Of a stretch of DNA of 64,000 nucleotides, positions 42,686 through 53,162 are shown piece by piece. The DNA is from Paludibacter sp. (GTDB taxonomy: Bacteria; Bacteroidota; Bacteroidia; Bacteroidales; Paludibacteraceae). The notes under the pieces were generated by a model. That model saw only the letters and a list, made by a program, of their open reading frames with translations, had not been told where the DNA came from and did no database searches. Both the position numbers and the translations under genes were made by a program. The stretch is taken from contig JANJVQ010000034.1 in NCBI GenBank assembly GCA_024710005.1, forward strand, positions 99,846 through 163,845, in the 5' to 3' direction. Within the stretch, counting starts at the first letter, position 1. Each line of letters starts with the position of its first letter.

Positions 42686-45634
42686 ATGAATAAAAAACAA
42701 CTGACTTTGATGCTGTCAAACGTGGTGTTGGCAGCATTTGCACAGGATCGCCCCAATATCCTGGTGTTAAGTATTGAAGATACCAGTTGGTTTGAATTTC
42801 CGGCCTATGGTAATCAGTGCGTGCAAACTCCGAATCTGGATGAAATGGCAAGCGATGGCGTTGTTTTTCAATATGCCTATTCGAACGGTCCGCAAAGTTC
42901 ACCGGCACGTTCGGGATTGATAACCGGTGCATATGCGTCTACCTATGCCATGGAACAGCATCGTTCCAGTCCGGCAACACCGGCCGGAATTTTCTATCCG
43001 CAATTATTGCGGGATGCGGGTTATTATTGTACCAACAATGCTAAAACTGATTACAATACTACGACCGATAATAAAATCTGTTGGGATGAGTGTAATAATA
43101 AAGCAAGTTACAACAGTGCTGCACGCCCGGCAAATAAACCCTTCTTTGCGGTTTATAATTCGGGTGTAACACACATGGGGCGAATCCGGTCGTATCATAC
43201 CGACGGAAGACGTGATTTCACGAAAGAAGGAGTGTTTGTCGACAATGCCCCGCTTCCGGCACACTTGCCCGATATTCCGGAAGTGCGTTCCGATTACGCT
43301 TTCCATCTTGAGGGCGTGAAAGATGTGGATGCCTGGGTGGGCTTGTTTATCAACGATCTCAAAAAGAGAGGGCTGTATGAAAATACAATTATATTCTTCT
43401 TTAGCGACCATGGAGGCTGTTCACCACGCGGAAAAGGTTATTTGTACGAAACAGGATTGCGTGTACCCATGATTGTTTATGTGCCTGAAAAATACAAAGA
43501 ACAATATGGTATAAACCCTGAAACCGGGAACAAGCCTGTTTGTTTTGTGGATTTAGCCCCCACATTCCTGCAAATAGCAGGTGTTCAGGCTCCTGAGCGT
43601 TATCAGGGAGAAAGTTTCTTTAAACCCTTGGATGGCAGAACCAAATATCAGTATGGTGTTTGTGGCAATCAGGCAACTCATTTTCAGCCCTTGCGTTCGG
43701 TTTCGGATGGTCGCTGGAAATATATCCGCAGGTTTATTCCCTATAAACAACATGCTTTGCGAAACTATTATCAGTGGGGTATGCCGGGGAATATCGCCTG
43801 GGATTCTATCTATCAAAAGAACCAGACGAATAATATTACGGCCCTGCCGTTTCAAAACAAATATGCAGAAGAGCTATTTGACCTCTCGGTAGATCCTTTT
43901 GAAACTAATAACCTGGCTTATCATCCTGATTTTGTAACAGAAAAAGAAAGTATGCGTCAGAAAATTGACGAGTTTGTTACCGGTACCGTAGATTTAGGTT
44001 ATCTGTTGCCCATGCAGCGCGAAAAGAAAAACAATTACAACTTATGTCGTGCTGTGGGTTATCCCCTGGCTCAGTTGCATCGCCTGGCAAATTTGACCTG
44101 TCGTGTGGAAACCTCCGATTTACCGGAACTAACTACAGCTTTGACCAGTACGTATCAGGAAATCCGTTTTTGGGCAGTTGTCAATATTGCTCAATTGGCT
44201 GTGACCGGCAAAATTAGTGTAGCGCCGACAGGATTGATTGGTTTACTAAACGATGCTTCTCAGGAAGTTGCTGCTGAAGCGGCTTATGCGCTGTGTTATC
44301 TGGGAGAAAAGGAAACGGCCATGTCATATTACATGAATTTGGTAAGAAGCAGGCAGAATTATCATGATGCAGTATCAATGCTTGAGGTGTTGTCGCTGGA
44401 TGAAAGAGCAAATGAGTTTTTTACACCCGCAATTATTTCCGAACTCAAAACCTATACACCTGTAAAGAATTATGCAAGTCAGAAAGACCTTGGTATCATG
44501 ATCAGGGGTGTTCTCGCAAACCTGAAAGAATATCCGGCAAACCGGATATATGATCAACCGGTTTACGATGAGGGATTATCGGTCAATAAGACCCGCAGGC
44601 CATTGAATCCGGCGCCAGGAGGTTCTTCAACTTCCGAACATTTTTTTTTAGAGAACTTTAAACCACTTGATGGGCAGAGTAAAGTGCCTCTTACTGATAT
44701 GGTTGGGAAAACAGATGTTGCCGGTTGGCTTTGTTCACCAACCGGTGTGTTTGCGCAAAATTCCAGTACGCTGGCAGGTGGTATACGGATATCGTCAACT
44801 GCAATTACCCTGGCATGGATTGATACACCGGAACTGGATTTGTCGAAGCCGGTATTGCTTGAGTTTGAATCCAAAAAATGGGTTAAAGAGGGTGAAGGGA
44901 CATTGTATGGTGTTGTTGACGGTGATACAATCATTTATGTTATGAATCCGAATAATACGATATCTCCCCGAAAAAGTACTCCATTTGTTGCCGGAGAAAA
45001 ATCGCGCATTCGTTTTACCGGAACGAAGGTTGCTTCCAATGATATTTGCATTGATAGCATTCGGGTGTCTTATACCGACGAACCTATGCTCAGTATACCC
45101 TATAGTAAGGTTGTCGACATGGGAGATGTAAAACCCGGGCATCAACTTAATTATAGTTTGCCGATAAGTGTACAGCATGGTTATGGCACGGTTAGTTTTC
45201 AAGAGCCCGATAATGAGTTGTTTTCGATTTCCGGAGAGTCGGTCATTGCGTTCAGTGATGAAATAAATGACAGCCAGATAAATTTTGTATTTAATGCGCC
45301 GGAACAGCCGGGAACATATACCTCACGTGTGTCGGTTGATGGAGGTGAGGATTATGGTGTCAGAACAGTATGGCTGAATGCAACCGTAGATCCTGCTTCT
45401 GACACTAAAAAAGTATTGGATAAAAATCTGAAGATTCTTATCAGGAATAGAGAAATCAGTATTTATGCCAATGAAATGATGAGCGTTAAGTTGTATGCTG
45501 TTTCCGGGCAAATGCTCTCATCTGTAGTTAATAGTAATACCTACTGTACAATTACAACGCCCGGTGAAGGTTTGTTTTTGCTGAACATTACCGGCGTGTC
45601 GGGAAGTGTGATACGAAAAGTAATTGTGAACTGA
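42686..45634 (+). CDS. Multidomain sulfatase with C-terminal T9SS sorting domain
   Basis: A 982-aa protein starting at ATG 42686 (ATG 42677, overlapping the previous stop, is the alternative). Order: signal peptide (1-20); S1 sulfatase domain (about 22-460) with E31-D32 in place of the usual Asp-Asp and formylglycine motif SSPAR (71-75), where alanine replaces the usual Ser/Thr; a HEAT-like helical region (about 475-580); a beta-sandwich (about 650-800); an Ig-like module (about 810-905); and a C-terminal T9SS type-A-like sorting domain (about 905-982, VKLYAVSGQML... GLFLLNITG). It should therefore be exported to the cell surface or medium by T9SS. No other sulfatase here has this tail. Confidence 0.88.
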   Translation: MNKKQLTLMLSNVVLAAFAQDRPNILVLSIEDTSWFEFPAYGNQCVQTPNLDEMASDGVVFQYAYSNGPQSSPARSGLITGAYASTYAMEQHRSSPATPAGIFYPQLLRDAGYYCTNNAKTDYNTTTDNKICWDECNNKASYNSAARPANKPFFAVYNSGVTHMGRIRSYHTDGRRDFTKEGVFVDNAPLPAHLPDIPEVRSDYAFHLEGVKDVDAWVGLFINDLKKRGLYENTIIFFFSDHGGCSPRGKGYLYETGLRVPMIVYVPEKYKEQYGINPETGNKPVCFVDLAPTFLQIAGVQAPERYQGESFFKPLDGRTKYQYGVCGNQATHFQPLRSVSDGRWKYIRRFIPYKQHALRNYYQWGMPGNIAWDSIYQKNQTNNITALPFQNKYAEELFDLSVDPFETNNLAYHPDFVTEKESMRQKIDEFVTGTVDLGYLLPMQREKKNNYNLCRAVGYPLAQLHRLANLTCRVETSDLPELTTALTSTYQEIRFWAVVNIAQLAVTGKISVAPTGLIGLLNDASQEVAAEAAYALCYLGEKETAMSYYMNLVRSRQNYHDAVSMLEVLSLDERANEFFTPAIISELKTYTPVKNYASQKDLGIMIRGVLANLKEYPANRIYDQPVYDEGLSVNKTRRPLNPAPGGSSTSEHFFLENFKPLDGQSKVPLTDMVGKTDVAGWLCSPTGVFAQNSSTLAGGIRISSTAITLAWIDTPELDLSKPVLLEFESKKWVKEGEGTLYGVVDGDTIIYVMNPNNTISPRKSTPFVAGEKSRIRFTGTKVASNDICIDSIRVSYTDEPMLSIPYSKVVDMGDVKPGHQLNYSLPISVQHGYGTVSFQEPDNELFSISGESVIAFSDEINDSQINFVFNAPEQPGTYTSRVSVDGGEDYGVRTVWLNATVDPASDTKKVLDKNLKILIRNREISIYANEMMSVKLYAVSGQMLSSVVNSNTYCTITTPGEGLFLLNITGVSGSVIRKVIVN

Positions 45635-45652
45635 AAACTCTTTGTATCTTTG
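45624..45652 (+). promoter_or_regulatory. Candidate promoter of the HTCS gene
   Basis: TATCTTTG (45645-45652) is an exact TAnnTTTG match; a partial -33 TTG (45624-45626) lies 18 bases upstream, inside the last codons of the T9SS sulfatase. It would allow the regulator to be expressed independently of the PUL operon, as is common for HTCS genes. Confidence 0.55.
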
Positions 45653-45682
45653 ACTCATTAACGATATTTATAGTCTGATACC

Positions 45683-48600
45683 ATGTATTTAATGAAATCA
45701 TTTATCCTTACGCTTGCATTCTTCCTGATACTAAGTCATCCGTTGCGTGCATTGCCGGGTATTTATCAAAATGAATACCAGCGTCCGCTCAGTGTGGCCG
45801 ATGGTCTCGTTTCGAATGAAGTAAATTGTATTTTGCAGGATTCCAAAGGATTTATGTGGTTTGGTACAAATAATGGTTTGAGCAGATATGATGGATATAC
45901 TTTCAAGCAATACAAGTCCAATTATCAGCATCCCCTTTTTTTTAGTAATAATGCCATCAGGAGTCTGGCCGAAGACCAGACAAACGGTTTATGGGTAGGC
46001 ACACTGATGGGATTAAATTTTATCGATTTACTTACAGGGGACGTAATCAGATTTAATCATGAAGTGCTTGACCGTAGTGGCATTAACTCGATTGTTATTG
46101 CAGATGATAATACGCCCTATTTCGGTACTACAAACGGTTTGTTTTATTATGACCGGAATTTGAAGCAGTTCATTCAGATAAGAAAGGACCTTAAAGGTCG
46201 GGAGTTTAATAGTGTTACAATCAGATGTTTATTGATTGATTCAAAGAATTATCTGTGGATTGGTTCCTGGGAAACCGGATATGATGTGTATAACCTGAAT
46301 ACCCGGTTATTCGCGGATTATCAATATTTGCAGGATAAAAAACTGCTGATTGTGAACTCTTTTTTCGAAGATGAAGCCAATAATATATGGCTTTCAACCT
46401 GGGACCGGTTTGGTGTTTTCAGAATAGAAAATCCACATCAACCCTCACAAAGTAAACTTACCGTTTTCTATCCGAAACGGAATGAAAAAAGCACCTTTTA
46501 TCCGGTAGTGTACAGTATCAATCAGGATCGCAACAATGGAAATATTTTGTTAGCGACTTCCAATGGTTTGCAAATCATTCAACAACCGTACAAATTTGAC
46601 AAAGAGGTGCAACTAAACGCAGCAAACTCCATTAAAGTTTCCAGTGATGAGATTTTTTCACTCTATCGCGACCGGACCGGAATCATCTGGTATTCAATAT
46701 ATGGTGTTGGCATGAATGCGCTTAGTTCAAACCGGGTTCAGTTCGAACAATATAACATGACAGGTCTTATTGATAAGGAAAACTGGTTGTCCTCAGTAAC
46801 CGGCATTTACGAAGATGATGGGAATGTTATCTGGTTAGGTATAAAATCTTTTGTGTTGGGTTTATTTAATAAATCAGATAATTCGCTCATTTTATACAAT
46901 CGTCATCCCGTGTTGAATAAAATTTCAAGCAGGGCAAATTCCATTCTGAGCTTTCATAAACCTCAAAAGAAAAATGAATTATGGTTAGGTACACGTTATG
47001 ATGGTTTGTACGCGGTAACACTACAACAACAAAAGATAGTTTCGATTCGGAAAGTTGACTTGAAAGGTATTGATCCCAAAAGTCTGGGGATTAAGATGAT
47101 TATCGAGGATGAGCAAAATCACTTGTGGATAGCAACCAGTAAAGGTTTGGTACATGCAATCTGGAATGGAGTAAATGAATATGAGGTACGTACTGAGAAG
47201 AAAATTGCGGAACGATTCGAGAATCAGATTATCAATACCGTATTGATTGATAATGACAAAAATATATGGGTAGGAACGCAGAATCTGGGATTGTTTAAAA
47301 TAGTTTTGAATAAAGGGGACTTAAAAATTGATACATTCTCTTTTGAAAACAAACGCCTCAACAACAATGAAGTAATATGCCTGCTCCAGGACTATAAAAA
47401 CAGGATTTGGGCGGGAACCAAAGGGGGAGGATTGAGTTTGTATCATGCTGATCCGGATCGGTTTGATATCATCGATAACATGAATCTGATTCCTGACGAT
47501 GCCATTTACGCCATGGAAGAAGATCATTGGGGAAATATCTGGCTGGCAACTGGTAACGGATTGGTAAGTTACAATGAAGATCTGCCCCACGATCAAAAAA
47601 TCAGGATTTTTTCAGGCAAAGAAGGAATCAGAATTAATACATTTAATGCCAATGCCGTATTTAAAAATAATAACAATGAATTGTTCTTCGGTGGAAGCAA
47701 TGGTTTTGTGTCCTTTGTCCCTGAAAAAAGCAAGGAAAAATCATTTGCTCCGCAACCTGTCATTACAGGTATTTCGGTCGCGAATGAACTTATCGATAAT
47801 TTGCCACCGGAGGAAAAATCGAAGATAACATTGAAACAGACTCCTTATGCTGAACAAATAACGTTGTCGCATAACCAGAAAAACATCCTGATAGAATACT
47901 CGTCTCTTTTGTTTGAGAACATCTCGGCTGTAAAGTATGCCTATCAGTTAGAGAGAGTTGATAAAGACTGGGTTTATGTCGATTCAAAAAAACGTTTTGT
48001 CAATTACAATAATCTTGCTCCGGGTACTTATATCTTTAAAATTAAATCAGCCAACGGACACGGAGTCTGGTGTGACAATCCGGCTCAGTTGAAAATCAAA
48101 ATAAAGCCTGCTCCCTGGAATACAATTTATGCATATCTGGTTTATTCAGTCATCTTTTTAATTTTATTTTACCTGGTTTCCCGTTTTGTGGTTAACCGGG
48201 TTCGCCTGAGAAAAATGCTGGCAATAGAGCAGATTGAAAGGGAAAAATCGGAAGAGGTTCATCAGGCAAAGCTAAAATTCTTCACGAATATCTCACATGA
48301 ATTCTTCACGCCTATAACCATCCTCAATTGTGCCTTAGACGGCTTAAAGGTTCGACATCCGGAGGAAACCGGTGTTATGCAAAATATGAAAGCCAATATG
48401 GACAGATTGGTGAGGTTATTGGAGCAAATCGTCGAATTCAGAAAAGTTGAAACCGGCAACCTCAGGTTAAAAGTGTCAGAAATTGAGATTGTATCGTTTA
48501 TCAGAGAATTGTGTGATGTGCATTTTGCGCCCTTATCGGTACAAAACAATATTGCACTTCGGTTTCATGCTGAGAGTGAGCAAATCAATGGTTACATTGA

Positions 48601-49825
48601 CCGTGATAAGCTGGACAAGATTATGTACAACCTCTTGTCGAACGCCTTTAAGTATAATAAAGAAAATGGTTCTGTTGAAGTTACCATTGCTGAAACAGGT
48701 GAGCCCGGAAATCGCAACTTGTCGGTTTCTGTTGCTGATACAGGGTATGGCATTCCCGAGGATGTTAAACAAAACCTGTTTAGGAGATTCTACGAAGGTA
48801 ATTTTCGTAATTTTAAAGTAAAAAGTATTGGCATTGGGTTGTCATTAACGCATGATTTGGTAAAATTTCATAAAGGAAACATAACCGTGGATTCACTTGA
48901 AGGTAAAGGTACGACATTCAGTATTTTATTGCCGATAGAGAAAGATCATTATGATACAAAAGAAATATATCAGGAATATGAGCCGGAAGAAGAGATTATA
49001 AGTCAGGAGAAACAACCTGACAAAGGTAATAAATCCTATATTGATGCTCTTGAAGTGACTGAAAAAATGCAATTGTTGCTGGTAGAAGATAATAAGGAGC
49101 TGAATGCATTGATATCTGACGCGCTTGAAAGTGATTACATTGTTTTTCAGGCTAACAATGGAATAGAAGCGCTGGAAATCCTGAACGAAAATGAGATAGA
49201 TATTGTCGTTACTGATGTGGTTATGCCGGAAATGGACGGTATAGAACTAACTGCAAAAATGAAATCGGTGGTTGAGTTTTCTCATATCCCGGTTTTGATG
49301 TTATCAGCACGTCAGAATGTGGAGCATAAAGTCGAGGGCTTTGAGGCGGGAGCTGATTCCTATATTACCAAACCATTCGAGATGCCCGCCCTGATTGCCA
49401 ATATCCGGAGTCTGGTAAAAAACCGTAAACTATTGGCGCAGTCTTTTGCTTCAGATCAGGAATTGATGGATGTTTCGAAATATACCCATAACGATACAGA
49501 TAAATTGTTCCTGGAAAAAGTCATCGGTCTGATTGAAGAGAATGTGCTTCGTAAGAATTTTACCACCAATGATTTGTATTTCGAGTTGAGTATGAGCCAG
49601 TCTACTTTGTACCGAAAACTGCAATCCCTCATAAACTTATCGCCTAACGAGTTGATCCGTAAGGTGAAAATTCAGGTTGCCAGTCGGATGTTGCTGGAGA
49701 AAAAATTGAATATATCTGAAGTGGCATATGATCTGGGATTTAACGATCCCAAATATTTCAGTACCATTTTCAGAAAAGAAACAGGCATGAGTCCGACTGA
49801 ATATTTAAAACATAAAAACAAATAA
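45683..49825 (+). CDS. Hybrid two-component system sensor/regulator (HTCS)
   Basis: One-protein sensor and regulator that usually controls the adjacent PUL. The 1380-aa product has a signal peptide (about 1-26), about 14 Reg_prop propeller repeats (from LVSNEVNCILQDSKGFMWFG to about 740), a Y_Y_Y domain (about 745-805), a transmembrane helix (about 815-838), HisKA with H872 (ISHEFFTPIT), HATPase (NLLSNAFKY, DTGYGIPED), a receiver with D1178 (VVTDVVMPEMDG) and a C-terminal AraC helix-turn-helix. The propeller should bind a saccharide in the periplasm. The next sulfatase starts one base after its stop codon. Confidence 0.95.
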   Translation: MYLMKSFILTLAFFLILSHPLRALPGIYQNEYQRPLSVADGLVSNEVNCILQDSKGFMWFGTNNGLSRYDGYTFKQYKSNYQHPLFFSNNAIRSLAEDQTNGLWVGTLMGLNFIDLLTGDVIRFNHEVLDRSGINSIVIADDNTPYFGTTNGLFYYDRNLKQFIQIRKDLKGREFNSVTIRCLLIDSKNYLWIGSWETGYDVYNLNTRLFADYQYLQDKKLLIVNSFFEDEANNIWLSTWDRFGVFRIENPHQPSQSKLTVFYPKRNEKSTFYPVVYSINQDRNNGNILLATSNGLQIIQQPYKFDKEVQLNAANSIKVSSDEIFSLYRDRTGIIWYSIYGVGMNALSSNRVQFEQYNMTGLIDKENWLSSVTGIYEDDGNVIWLGIKSFVLGLFNKSDNSLILYNRHPVLNKISSRANSILSFHKPQKKNELWLGTRYDGLYAVTLQQQKIVSIRKVDLKGIDPKSLGIKMIIEDEQNHLWIATSKGLVHAIWNGVNEYEVRTEKKIAERFENQIINTVLIDNDKNIWVGTQNLGLFKIVLNKGDLKIDTFSFENKRLNNNEVICLLQDYKNRIWAGTKGGGLSLYHADPDRFDIIDNMNLIPDDAIYAMEEDHWGNIWLATGNGLVSYNEDLPHDQKIRIFSGKEGIRINTFNANAVFKNNNNELFFGGSNGFVSFVPEKSKEKSFAPQPVITGISVANELIDNLPPEEKSKITLKQTPYAEQITLSHNQKNILIEYSSLLFENISAVKYAYQLERVDKDWVYVDSKKRFVNYNNLAPGTYIFKIKSANGHGVWCDNPAQLKIKIKPAPWNTIYAYLVYSVIFLILFYLVSRFVVNRVRLRKMLAIEQIEREKSEEVHQAKLKFFTNISHEFFTPITILNCALDGLKVRHPEETGVMQNMKANMDRLVRLLEQIVEFRKVETGNLRLKVSEIEIVSFIRELCDVHFAPLSVQNNIALRFHAESEQINGYIDRDKLDKIMYNLLSNAFKYNKENGSVEVTIAETGEPGNRNLSVSVADTGYGIPEDVKQNLFRRFYEGNFRNFKVKSIGIGLSLTHDLVKFHKGNITVDSLEGKGTTFSILLPIEKDHYDTKEIYQEYEPEEEIISQEKQPDKGNKSYIDALEVTEKMQLLLVEDNKELNALISDALESDYIVFQANNGIEALEILNENEIDIVVTDVVMPEMDGIELTAKMKSVVEFSHIPVLMLSARQNVEHKVEGFEAGADSYITKPFEMPALIANIRSLVKNRKLLAQSFASDQELMDVSKYTHNDTDKLFLEKVIGLIEENVLRKNFTTNDLYFELSMSQSTLYRKLQSLINLSPNELIRKVKIQVASRMLLEKKLNISEVAYDLGFNDPKYFSTIFRKETGMSPTEYLKHKNK

Positions 49826-49826
49826 C

Positions 49827-51212
49827 GTGAAACTTATTACAAGCACTTTTACAGCTGCCTTTGGATTAATGAGCCTGCCACTTGTAGCAGTAGAAAAAAA
49901 TCAACCCAACATTATTTTCTTTCTTGCTGATGATATGGGTATCGGAGATGCGGGATGTTACGGGCAGAAAATAATAAAGACACCCAATATTGATGCACTT
50001 GCCAGTTCGGGTGTTCAGTTTATGCAACATTATAGTGGCTCTACCGTGAGTGCGCCTTCCCGTTGTGCGCTGATGACGGGAAAACACACGGGACAGGCCG
50101 CCATTCGGGGAAATGGAAGCAGTGCTGTCAGAAATGAAGATGCTGACCTGTCGTTGCCACCTGAAGAAATAACCGTTGCGGAGATTTTGAAAGAAAAAGG
50201 ATATGCAACCGCCTGCGTAGGTAAATGGGGTTTGGGTGGTCCGCAGTCAAACGGTTCTCCGGTGAATCAGGGATTCGACTATTTTTTCGGTTATCTGAGT
50301 CAGGGCGCAGCACACCGGTATTATCCGGAATTTCTGTATGAGAATGAATCGAAGTATCCTTTAAATGGTCAGTATAGTCACACCGTTATCATGCAAAAAG
50401 GACTTGAGTTCATTGAGAAAAATGTGACTAAACCGTTTTTTGCCTATTTCGCAGTCACACCTCCGCATGCCGACCTGGATATTCCTGATTTGGGGATTTA
50501 CAACAATAGGTTTCCGGAGACTCCACATATCAACAATACAACCAAAGGATATAAGACCCAGTTACAACCCAAAGCAGCTTACGCGGCTATGGTGTCGGAA
50601 CTTGACCGGAATGTGGGACAAATAATTGAACTCCTGAAAAAGAAGGGCATTTACGAAAATACAATTATCATTTTCTCATCTGACAATGGTGTTCATAAAG
50701 TAGGAGGTAATGATCCTGATTTTTTTGATAGCAACGGTCCGTTCAGGGGTTACAAAAGAGATTTGTATGAAGGCGGCATCCGTGCTCCGTTCATAGTTTC
50801 CTGGAAAAATAAAATCAGGACACCATTTGTAAGCTACCATGTTTCAGCGTTTTGGGATTTTCTTCCTACGGTTTGCGATATCGTGGGTGCTGACACTCCT
50901 AAAAGTGTAAATGGTATATCCTTTTTGCCTGAATTATTGCATGACAACCGTTCTCAGTCAAAGCATGATTATATTTATTTTGAATTTTATGAGCAGGGAG
51001 GCAAACAATCCATTCTCAGTGCCGATGGATGGAAACTCATTCGATTGCAGGTAAGTAATCCCAAAAAGACGTATGAGGAACTCTACAATCTCAAATTTGA
51101 CCCCGGAGAGTTGGCCAACGTGATTACACAATATCCTGATATTGCAGAAAAACTCCGTGCCGAAATGGCTGCACAACGGACTGATAATGAAAACTTCAGT
51201 TTTAGTAAATAA
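49827..51212 (+). CDS. Exported family S1 sulfatase (serine type), paralogue B
   Basis: The 461-aa product starts at GTG, one base after the HTCS stop, which implies translational coupling. It has a signal peptide (about 1-22), metal-binding D35-D36 (FFLADDMGIGD), formylglycine motif SAPSR at residues 75-79, GKWGLGG and FSSDNGVHKVGG. Long identical blocks shared with the sulfatase at 30274 (NDPDFFDSNGPFRGYKRDLY) show that they are paralogues. A sulfatase so tightly tied to the regulator gene may act early in releasing the inducing sugar; that is inference. Confidence 0.92.
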   Translation: MKLITSTFTAAFGLMSLPLVAVEKNQPNIIFFLADDMGIGDAGCYGQKIIKTPNIDALASSGVQFMQHYSGSTVSAPSRCALMTGKHTGQAAIRGNGSSAVRNEDADLSLPPEEITVAEILKEKGYATACVGKWGLGGPQSNGSPVNQGFDYFFGYLSQGAAHRYYPEFLYENESKYPLNGQYSHTVIMQKGLEFIEKNVTKPFFAYFAVTPPHADLDIPDLGIYNNRFPETPHINNTTKGYKTQLQPKAAYAAMVSELDRNVGQIIELLKKKGIYENTIIIFSSDNGVHKVGGNDPDFFDSNGPFRGYKRDLYEGGIRAPFIVSWKNKIRTPFVSYHVSAFWDFLPTVCDIVGADTPKSVNGISFLPELLHDNRSQSKHDYIYFEFYEQGGKQSILSADGWKLIRLQVSNPKKTYEELYNLKFDPGELANVITQYPDIAEKLRAEMAAQRTDNENFSFSK

Positions 51213-51236
51213 TTAACCCCAAAAAAAGATAAAAAC

Positions 51237-53147
51237 ATGAAAACATATTTTGGTATTGCAGCCCTAACGCTGACAGCAACATTTACTGGTCAGGCAAAAG
51301 AACGCCCCAATATATTATGGCTCACTTATGAAGATACTTCCCCGCATTTTATCGGTTGCTATGGCAATGAACAGGCAAGTACACCCAATATTGACAGACT
51401 GGCAAAAGAAGGCGTGCGTTTCGATAATGCATATTCTACCAGTGCTGTTTCTTCTCCAAGCCGGTTCTGTCTTATCACTGGTATTCGTACAATGGGTATG
51501 GGTACCGGCAATCACCGGAGTCAGTATGCAATTCCGGATGACATCAAAGGTTTTCCGGCTTATTTGCGTAAGGCTGGATATTATACTTCCAATAATGTAA
51601 AAACCGACTATAGTATTGCGAATGTAAAACCTTTTATAAAGGAAGCATGGGATGAGTCATCAAACAAAGCCGGATGGTGGAACAGGAAGCCGGGACAGCC
51701 TTTTTTCGCGGTATATAACAGTACTTCCAGTCACCAGTCACGTACCATGACCCATCCCTGGTCGGAGTATAAAGAATTGGTGCTTGACAAGTTGCCGGAG
51801 AATGAGATAATTCAGCCGGGAAGTTTACAGATGCCGGGATTCTACCGGAATTCGCCTGAAATGCAAAAACATTTTTCCCGGGTGTATAATTCCATTCATC
51901 TGATGGATAAAGAATTTGGTGAATGGCTTGACCGGCTCGAAAAAGAAGGTTTGAAAGATAGTACCATCATTTTTTGTTTCAGTGACCATGGTCAGGGAAT
52001 ATCCCGCGGGAAGGGCAGCGCGCTTGGATTGGGGTACCAGGTGGCATTTGTAGCCTGGTTTCCACCTATGTATAAACATTTATCGCCCTGGGGTGATGGT
52101 GTTATAACCGATGAGCTGGTGAGTTTTGAAGATATGGCTCCGACGGTGTTAACGCTGGCAGGTGTTGAACTTCCTGATTATATGAAGGGACGGGTCTTTA
52201 TGGGAGAAAAACCACAACCAAAGAAGCAATATGTGTTTTCATCACTGGATAGAACCGATGCCAGCAGTGAACTGTCACGTTCGGTAACCGACGGTCATTA
52301 TCTTTATACACGGGTGTTTTTGCCATTTCAGCCTTTTTTAAGGTGGAATATGTATTATGATGTGAGTGATTTGCAAAAAACCATCCGTGCTGATTACAGA
52401 AACGGATTACTTACACCCGTGCAAAGCGCTATACTCGAACCACGCAGTGCCGAATATCTTTATGATGTGAAAAACGACCGCTGGGATATGGTTAATCTGA
52501 TTGATAATCCTGAATTGAAAATCAAAGCAGAAGAATTACGGCAGGTACTGAGAAAAAAACTGCTTGAAGAAAGAGACGCTCATTTTATACCGGAATATAC
52601 ATTAAAAACTGAAAATAAGATGCCCGTACAACTTGCTTCCGATAATAGTTTTTATCCGGTTGAAAAGGTGCTGGATGCTGCTTTACTCGTTGGACAAGGG
52701 AGTGGGGTGTTGAATACGCAACTGAAACTGATGCGTGATAAAAATCCGTTTGTGCGGTACTGGGCTTCAATCGGCTTGTTTAGCCAGAGAGGAAAATTAC
52801 GTCATATCATTAAAGATTTGGATAAACTTTACCGGGATGAAAATTATCCTCCTGCTAAAATTAACCTGGCGGTAACTCTTTTTAATAACAGCGACCAGAA
52901 AAAATATCGGGAGGCGATTAACGCTTTGCTTAAACAGGAAGATCCTGAATTGCTGAGGATAACACTGCATTTGTTGTTAACAGTTGATCCGGCAAAACAG
53001 GTGTTGATTGCCGATGAGGTCGCAACCCGTTTGGAATTGAATAAAAAGGAAAAGAACAAAGAACAGTCGCAACCAAACGAGCTGATGACACTTTTCCTGC
53101 ATCAGGTGAAAGGAAAGCAAATTGGCAGGGGAGACCAGTTTTGGTGA
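51237..53147 (+). CDS. Exported sulfatase with HEAT-like C-terminal extension
   Basis: The 636-aa product has a signal peptide (about 1-20), E32-D33 in LTYEDTSPHF in place of the usual Asp-Asp, formylglycine motif SSPSR at residues 72-76, and FSDHGQGISRGKG. After the sulfatase domain (to about 440) comes a helical tail with HEAT-like units (about 480-620, VRYWASIGLFSQRGKLRHI). The same ED variant and helical tail occur in the T9SS sulfatase, so these two form a second subgroup, similar to proteins often labelled heparan N-sulfatase. It lacks the T9SS tail and ends in a charged stretch. Confidence 0.9.
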   Translation: MKTYFGIAALTLTATFTGQAKERPNILWLTYEDTSPHFIGCYGNEQASTPNIDRLAKEGVRFDNAYSTSAVSSPSRFCLITGIRTMGMGTGNHRSQYAIPDDIKGFPAYLRKAGYYTSNNVKTDYSIANVKPFIKEAWDESSNKAGWWNRKPGQPFFAVYNSTSSHQSRTMTHPWSEYKELVLDKLPENEIIQPGSLQMPGFYRNSPEMQKHFSRVYNSIHLMDKEFGEWLDRLEKEGLKDSTIIFCFSDHGQGISRGKGSALGLGYQVAFVAWFPPMYKHLSPWGDGVITDELVSFEDMAPTVLTLAGVELPDYMKGRVFMGEKPQPKKQYVFSSLDRTDASSELSRSVTDGHYLYTRVFLPFQPFLRWNMYYDVSDLQKTIRADYRNGLLTPVQSAILEPRSAEYLYDVKNDRWDMVNLIDNPELKIKAEELRQVLRKKLLEERDAHFIPEYTLKTENKMPVQLASDNSFYPVEKVLDAALLVGQGSGVLNTQLKLMRDKNPFVRYWASIGLFSQRGKLRHIIKDLDKLYRDENYPPAKINLAVTLFNNSDQKKYREAINALLKQEDPELLRITLHLLLTVDPAKQVLIADEVATRLELNKKEKNKEQSQPNELMTLFLHQVKGKQIGRGDQFW

Positions 53148-53162
53148 TTTTGGTAAAGGTTT

